Assembly (NCBI GenBank): GCA_047619685.1
Contig: JBLHLC010000026.1
Span: forward strand, 1 to 60,841
Reading direction: 5' to 3'
DNA length: 60,841 nucleotides
Origin: JABDJZ01 sp047619685
GTDB taxonomy: Bacteria > Bacteroidota > Rhodothermia > Rhodothermales > UBA10348
Below are positions 26,418-35,611 of this stretch, piece by piece. The stretch's first letter is position 1; every line of letters starts with the position of its first letter. The notes beneath the pieces were generated by a model. The model saw nothing but the letters and a program-made list of their open reading frames with translations, was not told where the DNA came from and did no database searches. The translations under genes were made by a program, and so were the position numbers.

Positions 26418-28166
26418 ATGCCCGACCAACGCTTCGATAGCATCTCTCGCCTCTGGTTCCTGCTCAAGCCTTATAGGGGCAAGGTCCTCCTCCTTTCCCT
26501 CCTCATAAGTGGGTCTGCCACGCTCGGCACGGTCGGACCGCAGTTCATCCGCGTCGCTCTCGACACCGTCATCCCGGGCGGCGAGCCCAGGCTGTTCTTC
26601 TGGCTGGCTGCCGCATACGCAGGCTTCTACCTGGTACGAGCAGGGATTTCCTATGCGGGAATGTACCTGAGTTTTGCCTTCACCCAGGGCATCATCAGCG
26701 ACATCCGGATGCGGGCATACTCGCGGCTGCTCCGGTTGCCCGTGACGCGATTCATTCAAGAGCGAAGTGGATCGATGGTGTCGCGCGTCGTCTCGGACGT
26801 GAACGCGCTCGAGGGCATGATCCAGGCTGGATCCACCAGGCTGGCGGGCCAGCTATTCAGCATCCTTGTTGTCCTGGCTATAGTCCTGGCCATGAACTGG
26901 AAGCTGGCGCTGGTAAATCTGGTGGTGACGCCACTCTTGGCCATCATCACGCGCCACTACCAGGAGCCGCTTCGCCAGGCCTCTCGGCGTATTCGGGGAC
27001 GTGTTGGCGAGATGACCGCGGTCGCCAGCGAGGCCATCAGCAACATTCAGGTGGTCAAGTCCTTCGCCGCAGAATCCGGGGAAACCGAGCGCTTCGGCGT
27101 GGAGAATCGGGCCTACGTGGATCACAACCTGGATCGCCGCAAGGATGTGGGGATGATGGAGAGTCTGATCAGTCTGACGGCTGAATACGGCATCGGGACC
27201 ATCCTGGTGTACGGTGGTTGGCTTGTAGCTCAGGGCGCCTTGAGTGTCGGGGAGTTGACCGCGTTTCTCTTGTACCAGCGCATGCTACAGGGTCCCATCA
27301 TGTCGGTCATGTTCTTCAACAACCAGCTGCAATCCGGAATGGCGGCCCTCGAACGGGTGGCGGCACTTCTGGAGGCGGACCCGGAGACCCAGGGCGAAAC
27401 CCTCCAGATCCCCGACGGCGATGTGTCTTTCGACGATGTGACGTTTTCCTATCCGGGCGCGCCGGAGCCCGTGCTGAGCGACCTCAGTTTCACGGTGGCC
27501 CCCGGAAAGACCGTCGCACTGGTTGGCCCGTCCGGCGCAGGCAAGAGCACCATCACCAAGCTGCTGACCCGGTTTTACGACCCTGATTCAGGGACCATCC
27601 GCATGGGTGGCCGCGACGTGCGGTCATACGATCTGGAGGCCCTCCGCCGGGCCATTTCTGTCGTCCCCCAGGAGCCAACGCTCTTCTCCGGCAGCGTGAC
27701 GGATAACATCCGGTACGCACGGCCCGACGCCACCGACCAGGAAATTGAACAGGCCGCTGCCATCGCCAACGCCGATGGCTTCGTAAGCCAGCTGCCCGAG
27801 GGGTACAACACCGAAATTGGGGAGCGAGGCACCAAGCTATCGGGCGGTCAGAAGCAGCGAATCGCCATCGCCAGAGCCATCCTCAAGAATGCCCGGGTCC
27901 TGATTCTGGATGAGGCCACGGCCAGCCTGGACAGCGAATCGGAATCCGTCATCCAGGACGCGCTGGAAGGCAGTTTTGCGCAGCAGAACCAGCTGAGTAC
28001 AATCGTGATTGCCCACCGGCTCTCCACCATCCAGAACGCGGACAACATCCTCGTGTTGGACGCTGGCAAGCTGGTCGAGTCTGGGACACATATTGATCTT
28101 CTGCAGGAGGCTGGCCTGTACGCGAGGCTGCATGAATTGCAGTTCCGGACCGACTCTGTCGTTTAG
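26418..28166 (+). CDS. ABC exporter half-transporter (MsbA/BmrA-like)
   Basis: 582 residues. Residues 1-320 are the six-helix transmembrane domain with the coupling region GRVGEMTAVASEAISNIQVVKSFAAE. Residues 335-582 are the nucleotide-binding domain: Walker A GPSGAGKST at about 370-378, Q-loop near VPQEPTLFSG, signature LSGGQKQR at about 474, Walker B VLILDEATASLD and the switch histidine IVIAHRLST. It functions as a homodimer or heterodimer exporting a lipid or drug. The ATG directly follows the previous stop codon, so translation is likely coupled. Confidence 0.93.
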   Translation: MPDQRFDSISRLWFLLKPYRGKVLLLSLLISGSATLGTVGPQFIRVALDTVIPGGEPRLFFWLAAAYAGFYLVRAGISYAGMYLSFAFTQGIISDIRMRAYSRLLRLPVTRFIQERSGSMVSRVVSDVNALEGMIQAGSTRLAGQLFSILVVLAIVLAMNWKLALVNLVVTPLLAIITRHYQEPLRQASRRIRGRVGEMTAVASEAISNIQVVKSFAAESGETERFGVENRAYVDHNLDRRKDVGMMESLISLTAEYGIGTILVYGGWLVAQGALSVGELTAFLLYQRMLQGPIMSVMFFNNQLQSGMAALERVAALLEADPETQGETLQIPDGDVSFDDVTFSYPGAPEPVLSDLSFTVAPGKTVALVGPSGAGKSTITKLLTRFYDPDSGTIRMGGRDVRSYDLEALRRAISVVPQEPTLFSGSVTDNIRYARPDATDQEIEQAAAIANADGFVSQLPEGYNTEIGERGTKLSGGQKQRIAIARAILKNARVLILDEATASLDSESESVIQDALEGSFAQQNQLSTIVIAHRLSTIQNADNILVLDAGKLVESGTHIDLLQEAGLYARLHELQFRTDSVV

Positions 28167-28209
28167 CGTCCGCACGCCATGTGAATGAAATTATTCATCG
28201 CAGACGCCT

Positions 28210-28554
28210 TCAAATCATGCAGTCCAAACCATCGAGTGCCATGTGTATCAGGAGCCCAAGTCCGACCCACTGAATGACTCGAGCGACCGGGCGAACCCTC
28301 CCGTCCTCGGCCCTTGGGCCCAGCACCGCAGGCAGCCCAAACGCCAGCAGATAAATGACGATGGCCGGCCAAGTATGCAGCGGGTGGAATCCGATCGAAC
28401 ACCGCGCCGGGTCGTAGACCGGACTCGCCAGGAGATGGTCAAGGTCCACCAGCATGGTTGCCAGAAGCACCAGAAGCACCCGCAGCCACGTGTCCCGATA
28501 GAATCCCAAGGCAACCGCCAACGGGACTGCGAAGTGAAGGATCAGGTGGAGCAT
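28210..28554 (-). CDS. DUF6122 family membrane protein
   Basis: 114 residues from the ATG at 28554. The pattern MLHLILHFAVPLAVAL, then VLLATMLVDLDHLLASPVYDPARCSIGFHPLHT, fits the DUF6122 family (metal-type residues DxDHLL and HPLHT between membrane helices). Two to three more helices follow. Similarity in layout to YdjM-like membrane hydrolases is suggestive only. The gene runs against both neighbours. Confidence 0.75.
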   Translation of the reverse strand: MLHLILHFAVPLAVALGFYRDTWLRVLLVLLATMLVDLDHLLASPVYDPARCSIGFHPLHTWPAIVIYLLAFGLPAVLGPRAEDGRVRPVARVIQWVGLGLLIHMALDGLDCMI

Positions 28555-28655
28555 GGCGCGAAAGGTAAGGCGGCCGGTTGCGTCTTTTGGGAACGAACAC
28601 GCTCCTGTCCACTCCAAGCAACAACGAATCTGCTCAAGGCGCGTACGGCCTGTCG

Positions 28656-29399
28656 ATGAGGCACTACCTCTTTTTGATACTCACCCTTGCGGCATGCATC
28701 CAGGCGCGGCCGGTTGCCGTCAGCGCGGACCCGGAAGGCCGGACGGTGGTGCTCCTCCATGGATTGGTTCGGTCAAGCGCGTCCATGCGAAAAATGGAGA
28801 AGGCGCTGGTAGAGGAAGGCTTCCACACGTGCAACATCGACTACCCCTCCCGGAAGCACGGGATTGAAGTCTTGGCAAGAGAATACATCCTTCCCCAGAT
28901 TCGGGACTGCACGCGTGATTCGACGCAACCGATAGACTTCGTCTCCCATTCGATGGGTGGCATTTTGGTCCGGTACCTGGCCGAATACGATCTGGTACCC
29001 GATATGGGCCGCGTGGTAATGCTCAGTCCGCCGAATCAGGGCTCTGAACTTGTAGACAAGTTTGGAGACAACTGGCTCTTCGATCTCGTCAACGGGCCGG
29101 CAGGAAACCAACTCGGCACGGATAGCTCCAGCGTGCCCCTGCAACTCGGACCCGCCGACTTTGAACTAGGAATAATCACGGGAAGCCGCTCGATCAACGG
29201 AATCAACTCGATGATCATTTCAGGGAAGGACGACGGCAAGGTGTCCATTGAGCGCGCCAAACTGGACGGAATGAAAGCGTTCCTGGTTTTGCCGGCGACT
29301 CACTCGTTCATCATGTCGAACAGTGCCGTCATTGATCAGACCATCTATTTCCTGAAGAACGGCGAGTTTGACGGGCAGCCGTCACTCGGTCTGAATTAG
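28656..29399 (+). CDS. Alpha/beta-hydrolase esterase/lipase, putative lipoprotein
   Basis: 247 residues from the ATG at 28656, where a lipoprotein-like signal begins (MRHYLFLILTLAACIQ; LAAC lipobox). The oxyanion-hole motif is TVVLLHGLVRSSASM, the nucleophile elbow is SHSMGGILVRYLAEY with serine in SxSMGG, and a late histidine lies in LPATHSFIM. The layout fits bacterial triacylglycerol lipase/PGAP1-like esterases of the outer membrane or periplasm. An upstream in-frame ATG at 28578 would precede the signal peptide and is rejected. Confidence 0.85.
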   Translation: MRHYLFLILTLAACIQARPVAVSADPEGRTVVLLHGLVRSSASMRKMEKALVEEGFHTCNIDYPSRKHGIEVLAREYILPQIRDCTRDSTQPIDFVSHSMGGILVRYLAEYDLVPDMGRVVMLSPPNQGSELVDKFGDNWLFDLVNGPAGNQLGTDSSSVPLQLGPADFELGIITGSRSINGINSMIISGKDDGKVSIERAKLDGMKAFLVLPATHSFIMSNSAVIDQTIYFLKNGEFDGQPSLGLN

Positions 29400-29560
29400 G
29401 CCGTCGCCAAACCCACGGCAAAACACACGAGCGCCGTGCTGGAGCCTACTGCCCGGTTGCGCGGCAGAAGCTTGGGTCCGACGTAGGTCAAGGCGAGGTG
29501 ACCTACCCCCAGAGACCCCATTATCGCGGCGCTCGCCAATATCCAAATCGCTGGGTTCAT
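29396..29560 (-). CDS. Short membrane protein, possibly C-terminally truncated
   Basis: 54 residues from the ATG at 29560. It has two hydrophobic segments, with AAIMGSLGVGHLALTYVGPKLLPRNRAV between them. The phrase HLALTYVGPKLLPR looks like the first third of a longer small-membrane-protein family, and the protein then ends abruptly. It converges on the esterase gene with a 4-base overlap of the stops. Treated as a real or recently truncated gene at low confidence. Confidence 0.4.
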   Translation of the reverse strand: MNPAIWILASAAIMGSLGVGHLALTYVGPKLLPRNRAVGSSTALVCFAVGLATA

Positions 29561-29597
29561 GGGAATATTGTGCCCGGACCGGGCCAAATAAACCAGA

Positions 29598-29957
29598 TCA
29601 GTGGTCTATGACCTCTATGCGGTCATGATGAATGTGGTCCAGGGTGGAATACCCCTTCTCGACGTAGTGCTCCGTGGTAATCACCGTCCCATCCGAAAAC
29701 GTCGCGGAGACCCGTAGGTCGCCCTCTCCGCGAATATAGTAAGGCAAGACCCGCCCTTCGCCTGGTGCAAGGTTTTCGACCAAGAGGACCCCAGTCTCGT
29801 CGGGGAGATCGACTTTGATGCTCGCGATCGGCGCTTCCGCGACGTTCACAATTTCGATGGTCGCTAAATCTGGTCTTCCGCGTAAGACGAGTAGGAGCAG
29901 CGCCCCCGCGATCAGTCCTGCTCCCAAAGCAAGGGCGTGAGTTTTGAAACTTCGCAT
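29598..29957 (-). CDS. Membrane-anchored hypothetical protein at the end of the BCAA operon
   Basis: 119 residues. One membrane helix lies at residues about 9-25 (LALGAGLIAGALLLLVL), followed by an all-beta-looking extracytoplasmic domain (IEIVNVAEAPIASIKVDL, then LRVSATFSDGTVITTEHYVEKGY) and a histidine-rich end (LDHIHHDRIEVIDH). It starts 3 bases after cimA, so it is probably co-transcribed with it. I do not recognise a family. The HIHHD tail might bind metal. Confidence 0.62.
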   Translation of the reverse strand: MRSFKTHALALGAGLIAGALLLLVLRGRPDLATIEIVNVAEAPIASIKVDLPDETGVLLVENLAPGEGRVLPYYIRGEGDLRVSATFSDGTVITTEHYVEKGYSTLDHIHHDRIEVIDH

Positions 29958-29960
29958 CCC

Positions 29961-31580
29961 CTAGTCTCCGGCCACGCTGAGCGCCCCTGCCGAAACCGGC
30001 TCCACCCCGGCCTGCACCAAGCGGTAGCTCAAGCCATCTGCCAACGCCTGCCAACTGGCTTCGATGATGTTGGTCGAGACCCCGACCGTGTTCCAGTTCT
30101 TAATTCCGTCGTGGTGCTCAACAAGCACCCGCACGGAGGCTGCTGTCCCCGTCTCAGGCGTCAAGACGCGGACTTTGTAGTCGATCAGGCGCACACCCGA
30201 AAGGGCCGGATACACGCAGACCAGCGCCTTTCGCAAGGCACGGGACATGGCATCCACCGGTCCGTCACCCTCGGCAACTACGTGCTCCCGATGATCGCCG
30301 ACAGCCACGACAGCCGAAGCCTCAGAATGCTCTGATCCGGGACCTTCCATTTCGGTACGAACCCGCAGCCGCTCCAGTTTGAAGAACTCAACGTTCTCGC
30401 CCTTGGCGCCGCGCAACAAGAGCTCAAAGGACGCCTCGGCACCCTCGAAGGCATAGCCGGTGTTTTCCAACTCCTTGATGCGTTCCACGGCCGACCGCGC
30501 CACGGTGGCCTCGTCCAGGTCAATCCCGAACTCGGCCGCCTTGTAGCGGATGTTGCTCTGTCCAGAGAGGTCCGAGACGAGCACCCGCCGCTTGTTGCCG
30601 ACCAGTTCGGGTGCGATATGCTCGTACGCCCGCGGGTCCTTCATGACGGCCGAGACGTGAATGCCTCCCTTGTGCGCAAAAGCGCTGCGCCCGACATACG
30701 GCGCCCGGTCCACAGAACTGAGGTTGGCCACGTCATCTACGAAGTGAGAGAGCTCGGTCAGGGCTCCCAGCGCGTCACCCGGAAGACAGTCGAAACCCAG
30801 TTTCAATTGTAGCGCCGGAATCACGGAGCAGAGGTCGGCATTCCCACAACGCTCTCCAATTCCATTGATGGTGCCCTGAACGTGCCTCGCGCCGTGCTCC
30901 ACGGCCGCGATGGCATTGGCCGCCGCGCAGCCGCCGTCGTTATGGGAGTGGATGCCGATTGGGAGGACGAACGACGAACGCACCGTCTCCACGGCCTGCG
31001 CCACGTGGCTGGGCAGGGTCCCGCCGTTGGTGTCACAAAGCACCAGGACGTCGGCCCCGGCCTCCGCGGCCGCGGCCAGGGTGGCCAGCGCATAGCCAGA
31101 ATCGTCTGCGAACCCGTCGAAGAAGTGCTCTGCGTCATAGATCACGCGCCGGCCCTCGGACTTCAGATATTCCACCGAAGACCGAATCAAATCCAGGTTC
31201 TGCTCAAGCGTCACTCCCAGCGCCACGGTTGCGTGGAAGCGCCAGCTCTTGCCGAAGATCGAGACCACCTGGGTCCCCGCCTCTAACATGGCGCGCAGGT
31301 TGGGATCGTCCTCGGGCGCGAACTGAGCCCGCCGGCTGGAGCCAAACGCACACATCCTTGCGTGCTTCCACTCATGGTCCCGGGCGCGGGCGAAGAACTC
31401 CATGTCCTTCGGATTGGAGCCTGGCCACCCGCCCTCGATAATGTCAATGCCTGCCACGTCCAGCCGTGTGGCAATGCGAATCTTGTCCGCAGCAGAAAGC
31501 GAAACGTGCTCGCCCTGCGTGCCGTCGCGCAGGGTGGTGTCGAATATCTCGACGGCGTTGAGTGGTCCAGGTGCAGCCAT
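29961..31580 (-). CDS. cimA: (R)-citramalate synthase
   Basis: 539 residues from the ATG at 31580. The HMGL-like TIM barrel opens IFDTTLRDGTQGEHVSLSA and has GWPGSNPKD, the histidine metal motif SHNDGGCAAANAIAAVEHGA, and a C-terminal LeuA regulatory dimer domain starting near residue 400. The sequence GGWPGSNPKD and overall length match TIGR00977 citramalate synthase, which condenses pyruvate and acetyl-CoA to open the threonine-independent route to isoleucine. Its place at the end of the leu/ilv operon fits, because LeuCD and LeuB carry out the next steps. Confidence 0.88.
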   Translation of the reverse strand: MAAPGPLNAVEIFDTTLRDGTQGEHVSLSAADKIRIATRLDVAGIDIIEGGWPGSNPKDMEFFARARDHEWKHARMCAFGSSRRAQFAPEDDPNLRAMLEAGTQVVSIFGKSWRFHATVALGVTLEQNLDLIRSSVEYLKSEGRRVIYDAEHFFDGFADDSGYALATLAAAAEAGADVLVLCDTNGGTLPSHVAQAVETVRSSFVLPIGIHSHNDGGCAAANAIAAVEHGARHVQGTINGIGERCGNADLCSVIPALQLKLGFDCLPGDALGALTELSHFVDDVANLSSVDRAPYVGRSAFAHKGGIHVSAVMKDPRAYEHIAPELVGNKRRVLVSDLSGQSNIRYKAAEFGIDLDEATVARSAVERIKELENTGYAFEGAEASFELLLRGAKGENVEFFKLERLRVRTEMEGPGSEHSEASAVVAVGDHREHVVAEGDGPVDAMSRALRKALVCVYPALSGVRLIDYKVRVLTPETGTAASVRVLVEHHDGIKNWNTVGVSTNIIEASWQALADGLSYRLVQAGVEPVSAGALSVAGD

Positions 31581-31638
31581 TGCTCTTGTACTATGTGGCG
31601 CGACGCGCCACCGCAAAGGCTACGCTAACGCGACCGGG

Positions 31639-32202
31639 TCAGGTGGTAATCAAGCCCTTCTGCCGGGCGTACTCGAAGACGTTGCCCGCCTTCAGAATGT
31701 CAGCCACGTCTCCCAGTGGATTGAGGAGAAAGTCCTCGCCCGTGGTATGGTTGTGCAAGGTGGAGCGGACCGTGTCTATCTCCACCTCGTCTCCCGTCCG
31801 TATTCGATCCACCAGGCGGACCCGCGTTTCGAATGGCACAACAAAACCGCCGTCTACCGAATTGCGATAGAAGATGCGGGCATAGGACTCTGCCACCACG
31901 GCCTCACAGCCCGCCTCGGCTATGGCAAAGGGCGCGTGCTCCCGGGACGAACCGCACCCGAAGTTGCTGCCCCCAATCAGGACTTTGTACTCACTTTCGT
32001 AGGCATCCTCGGCGGTGAACGGCGTGTTGCCCTTGGGTAGCCCCTGGTTCTGGGCCGGGACACCGCTCAGGGCATATCGCCCATACATCCGCCTCTCCTC
32101 AGGAATGCTGAGGGAGTACACCAGGTGTGCCGCAGGGATGATCTGATCGGTGTCGATCCCATCTCCCACCACGTACGCTTTTCCCCGAATCGTGTCCTTC
32201 AT
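31639..32202 (-). CDS. leuD: 3-isopropylmalate dehydratase small subunit
   Basis: 187 residues from the ATG at 32202. Aconitase swivel domain with VGDGIDTDQIIPAAHL, GGSNFGCGSSREHAPFAI and ARIFYRNSVDGG. With LeuC it isomerises 2-isopropylmalate, and probably citramalate for CimA. It is separated from leuC by a small membrane-protein gene, which is unusual. The upstream in-frame extension to 32250 is not family-like. Confidence 0.93.
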   Translation of the reverse strand: MKDTIRGKAYVVGDGIDTDQIIPAAHLVYSLSIPEERRMYGRYALSGVPAQNQGLPKGNTPFTAEDAYESEYKVLIGGSNFGCGSSREHAPFAIAEAGCEAVVAESYARIFYRNSVDGGFVVPFETRVRLVDRIRTGDEVEIDTVRSTLHNHTTGEDFLLNPLGDVADILKAGNVFEYARQKGLITT

Positions 32203-32266
32203 CTGGTGTGTTCTATCCGGTCGATTGCCGCAGTAGGGACCTATCCCCACTGCGGGATGACCACGC

Positions 32267-32650
32267 TTAAAAAATGCCCTGGAAAATGACCATCACGACG
32301 CCCATCGCGAAGATGAAGGCGGCCTCAATGCCGACGGCCGTGTTGCTCTTTTTGACGTATTTGCCATTGCTCACAATCAATAGCATGATGGTGACCAGAA
32401 TCAGGACTGAAGTCATAAGGGAGTCGGTGGTGGCCGTGATTCCTATCACCCAGGAAAGGCAGAACGTGCCAAGCGCCTGGGTGGCCATGGCCATCGCGGG
32501 CATGTCCTTGCCGTGTCCCAATTCGACGCCGCACCCTGCGGCCCACTGCTTCCCAAACAAAGGCCCGTACCAGAGCCATCCCAGCAGAAACGAGACTACA
32601 AAGCCAGACCCCACGCCCAGCCAGCTGACGCCATCCATTAGTTCATTCAT
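32267..32650 (-). CDS. DUF1761-like membrane protein inserted between leuC and leuD
   Basis: 127 residues with four hydrophobic helices (WLGVGSGFVVSFLLGWLWYGPLFGKQW is the first, with the family-type WYGPLFGKxW). A strong Shine-Dalgarno sequence (AAGGAGG) sits about 8 bases before the ATG, rare in this window, and supports real translation. It lies 34 bases after leuC and 64 before leuD. Function unknown; it may simply be a passenger in the operon. Confidence 0.78.
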   Translation of the reverse strand: MNELMDGVSWLGVGSGFVVSFLLGWLWYGPLFGKQWAAGCGVELGHGKDMPAMAMATQALGTFCLSWVIGITATTDSLMTSVLILVTIMLLIVSNGKYVKKSNTAVGIEAAFIFAMGVVMVIFQGIF

Positions 32651-32684
32651 GTCCGATCCTCCTTAATGTTTGTGGGTGGTGACT

Positions 32685-33986
32685 CTAAACGAGCACCTCT
32701 CTAGGATCGGTAATTACTCCATGTATCGCACTGGCCGCAACTGTGAGGGGTGACGCCAGGTAGACGGCCGACATCTTGGAGCCCATGCGGCCAGGGTAAT
32801 TGCGGTTGGTCGTGGAGATGACAACCTCGGTTCCGACGGCGCGGCCGAAGGTGTCGATGGGGCCGCCCAGGCAGGCACCGCACGAAGCGTGGCCCATCAT
32901 GCAGCCTGCCGACTCGAAGATGTCCCAAAGGGTCTGCCCCTCGAAAGTGACCTCCTTCATGCGCCGCTGCACTTCGGTACTGGCGGGCACGACGTACGTG
33001 GCCACTTTCACTACCTGGCCCTTCAGAATCCGCGCCGCGGCCTCAAAGTCTTCCAGCTTGCCGCCCGTGCAGGACCCGATATACGCCTTGTCCAAACGAG
33101 TGCCGACCACCTCGGTGACCGGCGCCTTGTTGTCCGGGCTATGCGGCTTGGCTACGACGGGCTCCATCTTGGACACGTCAAAGACGTATTCCGAATGGAA
33201 TTTTGCGTCCTTGTCGCCATAAACCGGCGTGAAGGCGGCCGTGGTCCGCGATCTGACGAAATCAAACGTGACCTGATCTGGCGCGATGATTCCGTTCTTG
33301 CCGCCGGCCTCAATGGCCATATTGGTGAGCGTCATGCGCTCCTGCATGGACAGGTCGTAGACCGCCTCCCCATCGAACTCGAGTGCACGGTATGTCCCAC
33401 CGTCAGTCCCGATCTCCCCGATCACCGCCAGGATGAGATCCTTGGCCATGAGGTACGGCGGCAGTTCGCCGTGGAAGACGAATCGCATGGTCTCTGGCAC
33501 CTTGACCCAGATCTGGCCCGTGCCCATGATGAGCGCGGCGTCCGTGTTGCCCACGCCGGTCGAGAACAGCCCAAATGCACCCGAAGTACAGGTGTGGCTG
33601 TCGGTGCCGAAGAGCACATTGCCGGGGCGGTTGAATCCCTCCTCGGCAAGCGCCACATGGCAGACGCCTTTGTAACGGCTGGTCCCGACATCGTAGTAGT
33701 GAGGCAGATCGTGCTTGGCGGCGAAGGCGCGCAGCAGTTCGATATTGCGGCGGGCGTGCGGGTCTTCGGTAAAAATGTAGTGGTCGGGTAGAATGACCAG
33801 TTTGTTCTGGTCCCAGACCTTGGCATCCTCCCCAAACTCGCGTTTGAAGATGTCGATGGTCGGAGGACCGCAGACATCGTGGGTCATGAGAATGTCCACG
33901 TCCACCCAGATGTTGTCTCCCGGCGTGACCCGTTCCCGACCGGCGTGATCGGCCAGGATTTTTTCAGTAATCGTCTGACCGGCCAT
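32685..33986 (-). CDS. leuC: 3-isopropylmalate dehydratase large subunit
   Basis: 433 residues, aconitase superfamily, of the shorter archaeal/HacA-like type. Motifs are ILADHAGRERVTPGD, FGTDSHTCTSGAFGLF, YIGSCTGGKLEDF and GHASCGACLGG, which supply the 4Fe-4S cysteines. The 33986 start shares one base with the leuA stop (TGATG), so the two are coupled. Confidence 0.92.
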   Translation of the reverse strand: MAGQTITEKILADHAGRERVTPGDNIWVDVDILMTHDVCGPPTIDIFKREFGEDAKVWDQNKLVILPDHYIFTEDPHARRNIELLRAFAAKHDLPHYYDVGTSRYKGVCHVALAEEGFNRPGNVLFGTDSHTCTSGAFGLFSTGVGNTDAALIMGTGQIWVKVPETMRFVFHGELPPYLMAKDLILAVIGEIGTDGGTYRALEFDGEAVYDLSMQERMTLTNMAIEAGGKNGIIAPDQVTFDFVRSRTTAAFTPVYGDKDAKFHSEYVFDVSKMEPVVAKPHSPDNKAPVTEVVGTRLDKAYIGSCTGGKLEDFEAAARILKGQVVKVATYVVPASTEVQRRMKEVTFEGQTLWDIFESAGCMMGHASCGACLGGPIDTFGRAVGTEVVISTTNRNYPGRMGSKMSAVYLASPLTVAASAIHGVITDPREVLV

Positions 33987-35611
33987 CAGGCTACACCGCC
34001 TTCAAAAGCGCGCATGATTCCGTCGCCCACAAACCGAACCGCTTCCTCTTCCGCACGGAAGGCAGCCAGGCTGTTGAGTGCGTTGATATAGGCCTGGGCC
34101 GAGGCCAGGACCACATCGGTGCCGCTGGACCGACCGTTGAAACAAGGTCCGCCGATGCCAATCAGGACGGACACCTCGCCGAGCGCATCCGCGCCCTCGG
34201 TCACTGACCGGATGGAGTAGTTGATGAGGTCGTGACTCTCGTCCACGGCATGATCGATGGCCCGATAGAGCGCGTCGATGGGACCGTCGCCGGTGGCACC
34301 ACGTTCCACGGTGCGGCCGGAGCGCACGTGCTTTATGCGAACCACTGCTTCGGGGGCGTCGTCGGTAGAGACCGATGCTGCCGCGTACTCCAGCTTGTAG
34401 TGAGGAGCGTTCATGTTGGGGGCGTCTTCGTGGACCAGGTGGTATAAATCATTTTCGCCAATTTCCTTCTTGGCGTCTGCCAGTTTGAGGAACCCTTCGT
34501 AAACGGCGTCCCTCTTGGCTTCGGGCACCTGGATGCCCAACTTCAGAAGCCTGGAAAAGAGCCCGTGCCTTCCGGAATGTCGCCCAAGCCGGATGGCCTC
34601 GACCTCCTGACCTACATCGGCCGCGCTCATTATTTCATAGGTCTCGCGGGACTTGAGAACGCCATCCTGGTGGATTCCTGCCTCGTGACTGAAGGCGTTT
34701 CGACCGACAATCGCCTTGTTGTGCTGCACCGCAAACCCTGAGAACGTGGATACCATCCGACTGGTCTCATTCAGCATCTTGCCGTTGATCCCTGTGGTCA
34801 GGCCAAATCGGTTGAACCGGACCTGAAGCGCCATCGCGATCTCTTCGAGGGCTGCGTTTCCGGCCCGCTCTCCAATGCCGTTGATGGTGCACTCCACCTG
34901 GCGCGCGCCGGCCAGGAGCGCAGAGAGGGAATTGGCCACGGCCATTCCCAGGTCATCATGGCAATGCGTGGAGAGAATGACATTGGCCGGCAGGGAACAG
35001 GCCTTCCGCACTTCGAGGAACAGGTCCGCATACTCGCTGGGCGTGCAGTATCCGGTCGTATCCGGGATATTGATTGTGGTCGCACCCGCGTCCACCGCGG
35101 CTTGAACCACCTCGCACAAATACTCGGTGGAAGTCCGGCCCGCGTCTTCGGCCGAGAACTCGACATCGTCCGTGTAGGTCCGGGCGAGGGCCACCGCCTC
35201 CGCCGCCATCTTCTGGATGGTCGCTCTCTTTTCCGTCAAGGTCGCTCCATACCTGGGATCAGCAAACTTGGCGTTGAGGTGGATGTCGCTGGTGGCGATG
35301 AACGTGTGGATCCTGGTCTTGGAGCCCGATGACAGGGCTTTCCCCGCCGCGTGAATGTCTCCTTCTTTTGCCCGGGCCAGCCCGCAGATCACAGCGTCCT
35401 GGACCTCTCCGGCTACGCGCCTGACCGCCTCCGATTGACCGGGGGAAGAGACGGGGAAGCCCGCCTCGATCACGTCCACGCCGAGTCGGGCCAACTGGTG
35501 CGCTATCTGCACCTTTTCCGGTACCGTCATGGCAGCGCCCGGGGCCTGCTCTCCGTCGCGAAGGGTGGTGTCAAAAATGATCACCCGGTTCGGGTTTGTC
35601 TGATCAGCCAT
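33986..35611 (-). CDS. leuA: 2-isopropylmalate synthase
   Basis: 541 residues from the ATG at 35611 (MADQTNPNRVIIFDTTLRDGEQAPG). It condenses 2-oxoisovalerate and acetyl-CoA. The TIM-barrel motifs FDTTLRDGEQAPGAAM, STHCHDDLGMAVANSLSALLAGARQVECTINGIGERAGN and the C-terminal allosteric LeuA dimer domain (from about residue 390) are all present. The longer frame to 35776 would lie inside leuB. Leucine feedback is expected from the regulatory domain. Confidence 0.93.
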   Translation of the reverse strand: MADQTNPNRVIIFDTTLRDGEQAPGAAMTVPEKVQIAHQLARLGVDVIEAGFPVSSPGQSEAVRRVAGEVQDAVICGLARAKEGDIHAAGKALSSGSKTRIHTFIATSDIHLNAKFADPRYGATLTEKRATIQKMAAEAVALARTYTDDVEFSAEDAGRTSTEYLCEVVQAAVDAGATTINIPDTTGYCTPSEYADLFLEVRKACSLPANVILSTHCHDDLGMAVANSLSALLAGARQVECTINGIGERAGNAALEEIAMALQVRFNRFGLTTGINGKMLNETSRMVSTFSGFAVQHNKAIVGRNAFSHEAGIHQDGVLKSRETYEIMSAADVGQEVEAIRLGRHSGRHGLFSRLLKLGIQVPEAKRDAVYEGFLKLADAKKEIGENDLYHLVHEDAPNMNAPHYKLEYAAASVSTDDAPEAVVRIKHVRSGRTVERGATGDGPIDALYRAIDHAVDESHDLINYSIRSVTEGADALGEVSVLIGIGGPCFNGRSSGTDVVLASAQAYINALNSLAAFRAEEEAVRFVGDGIMRAFEGGVA

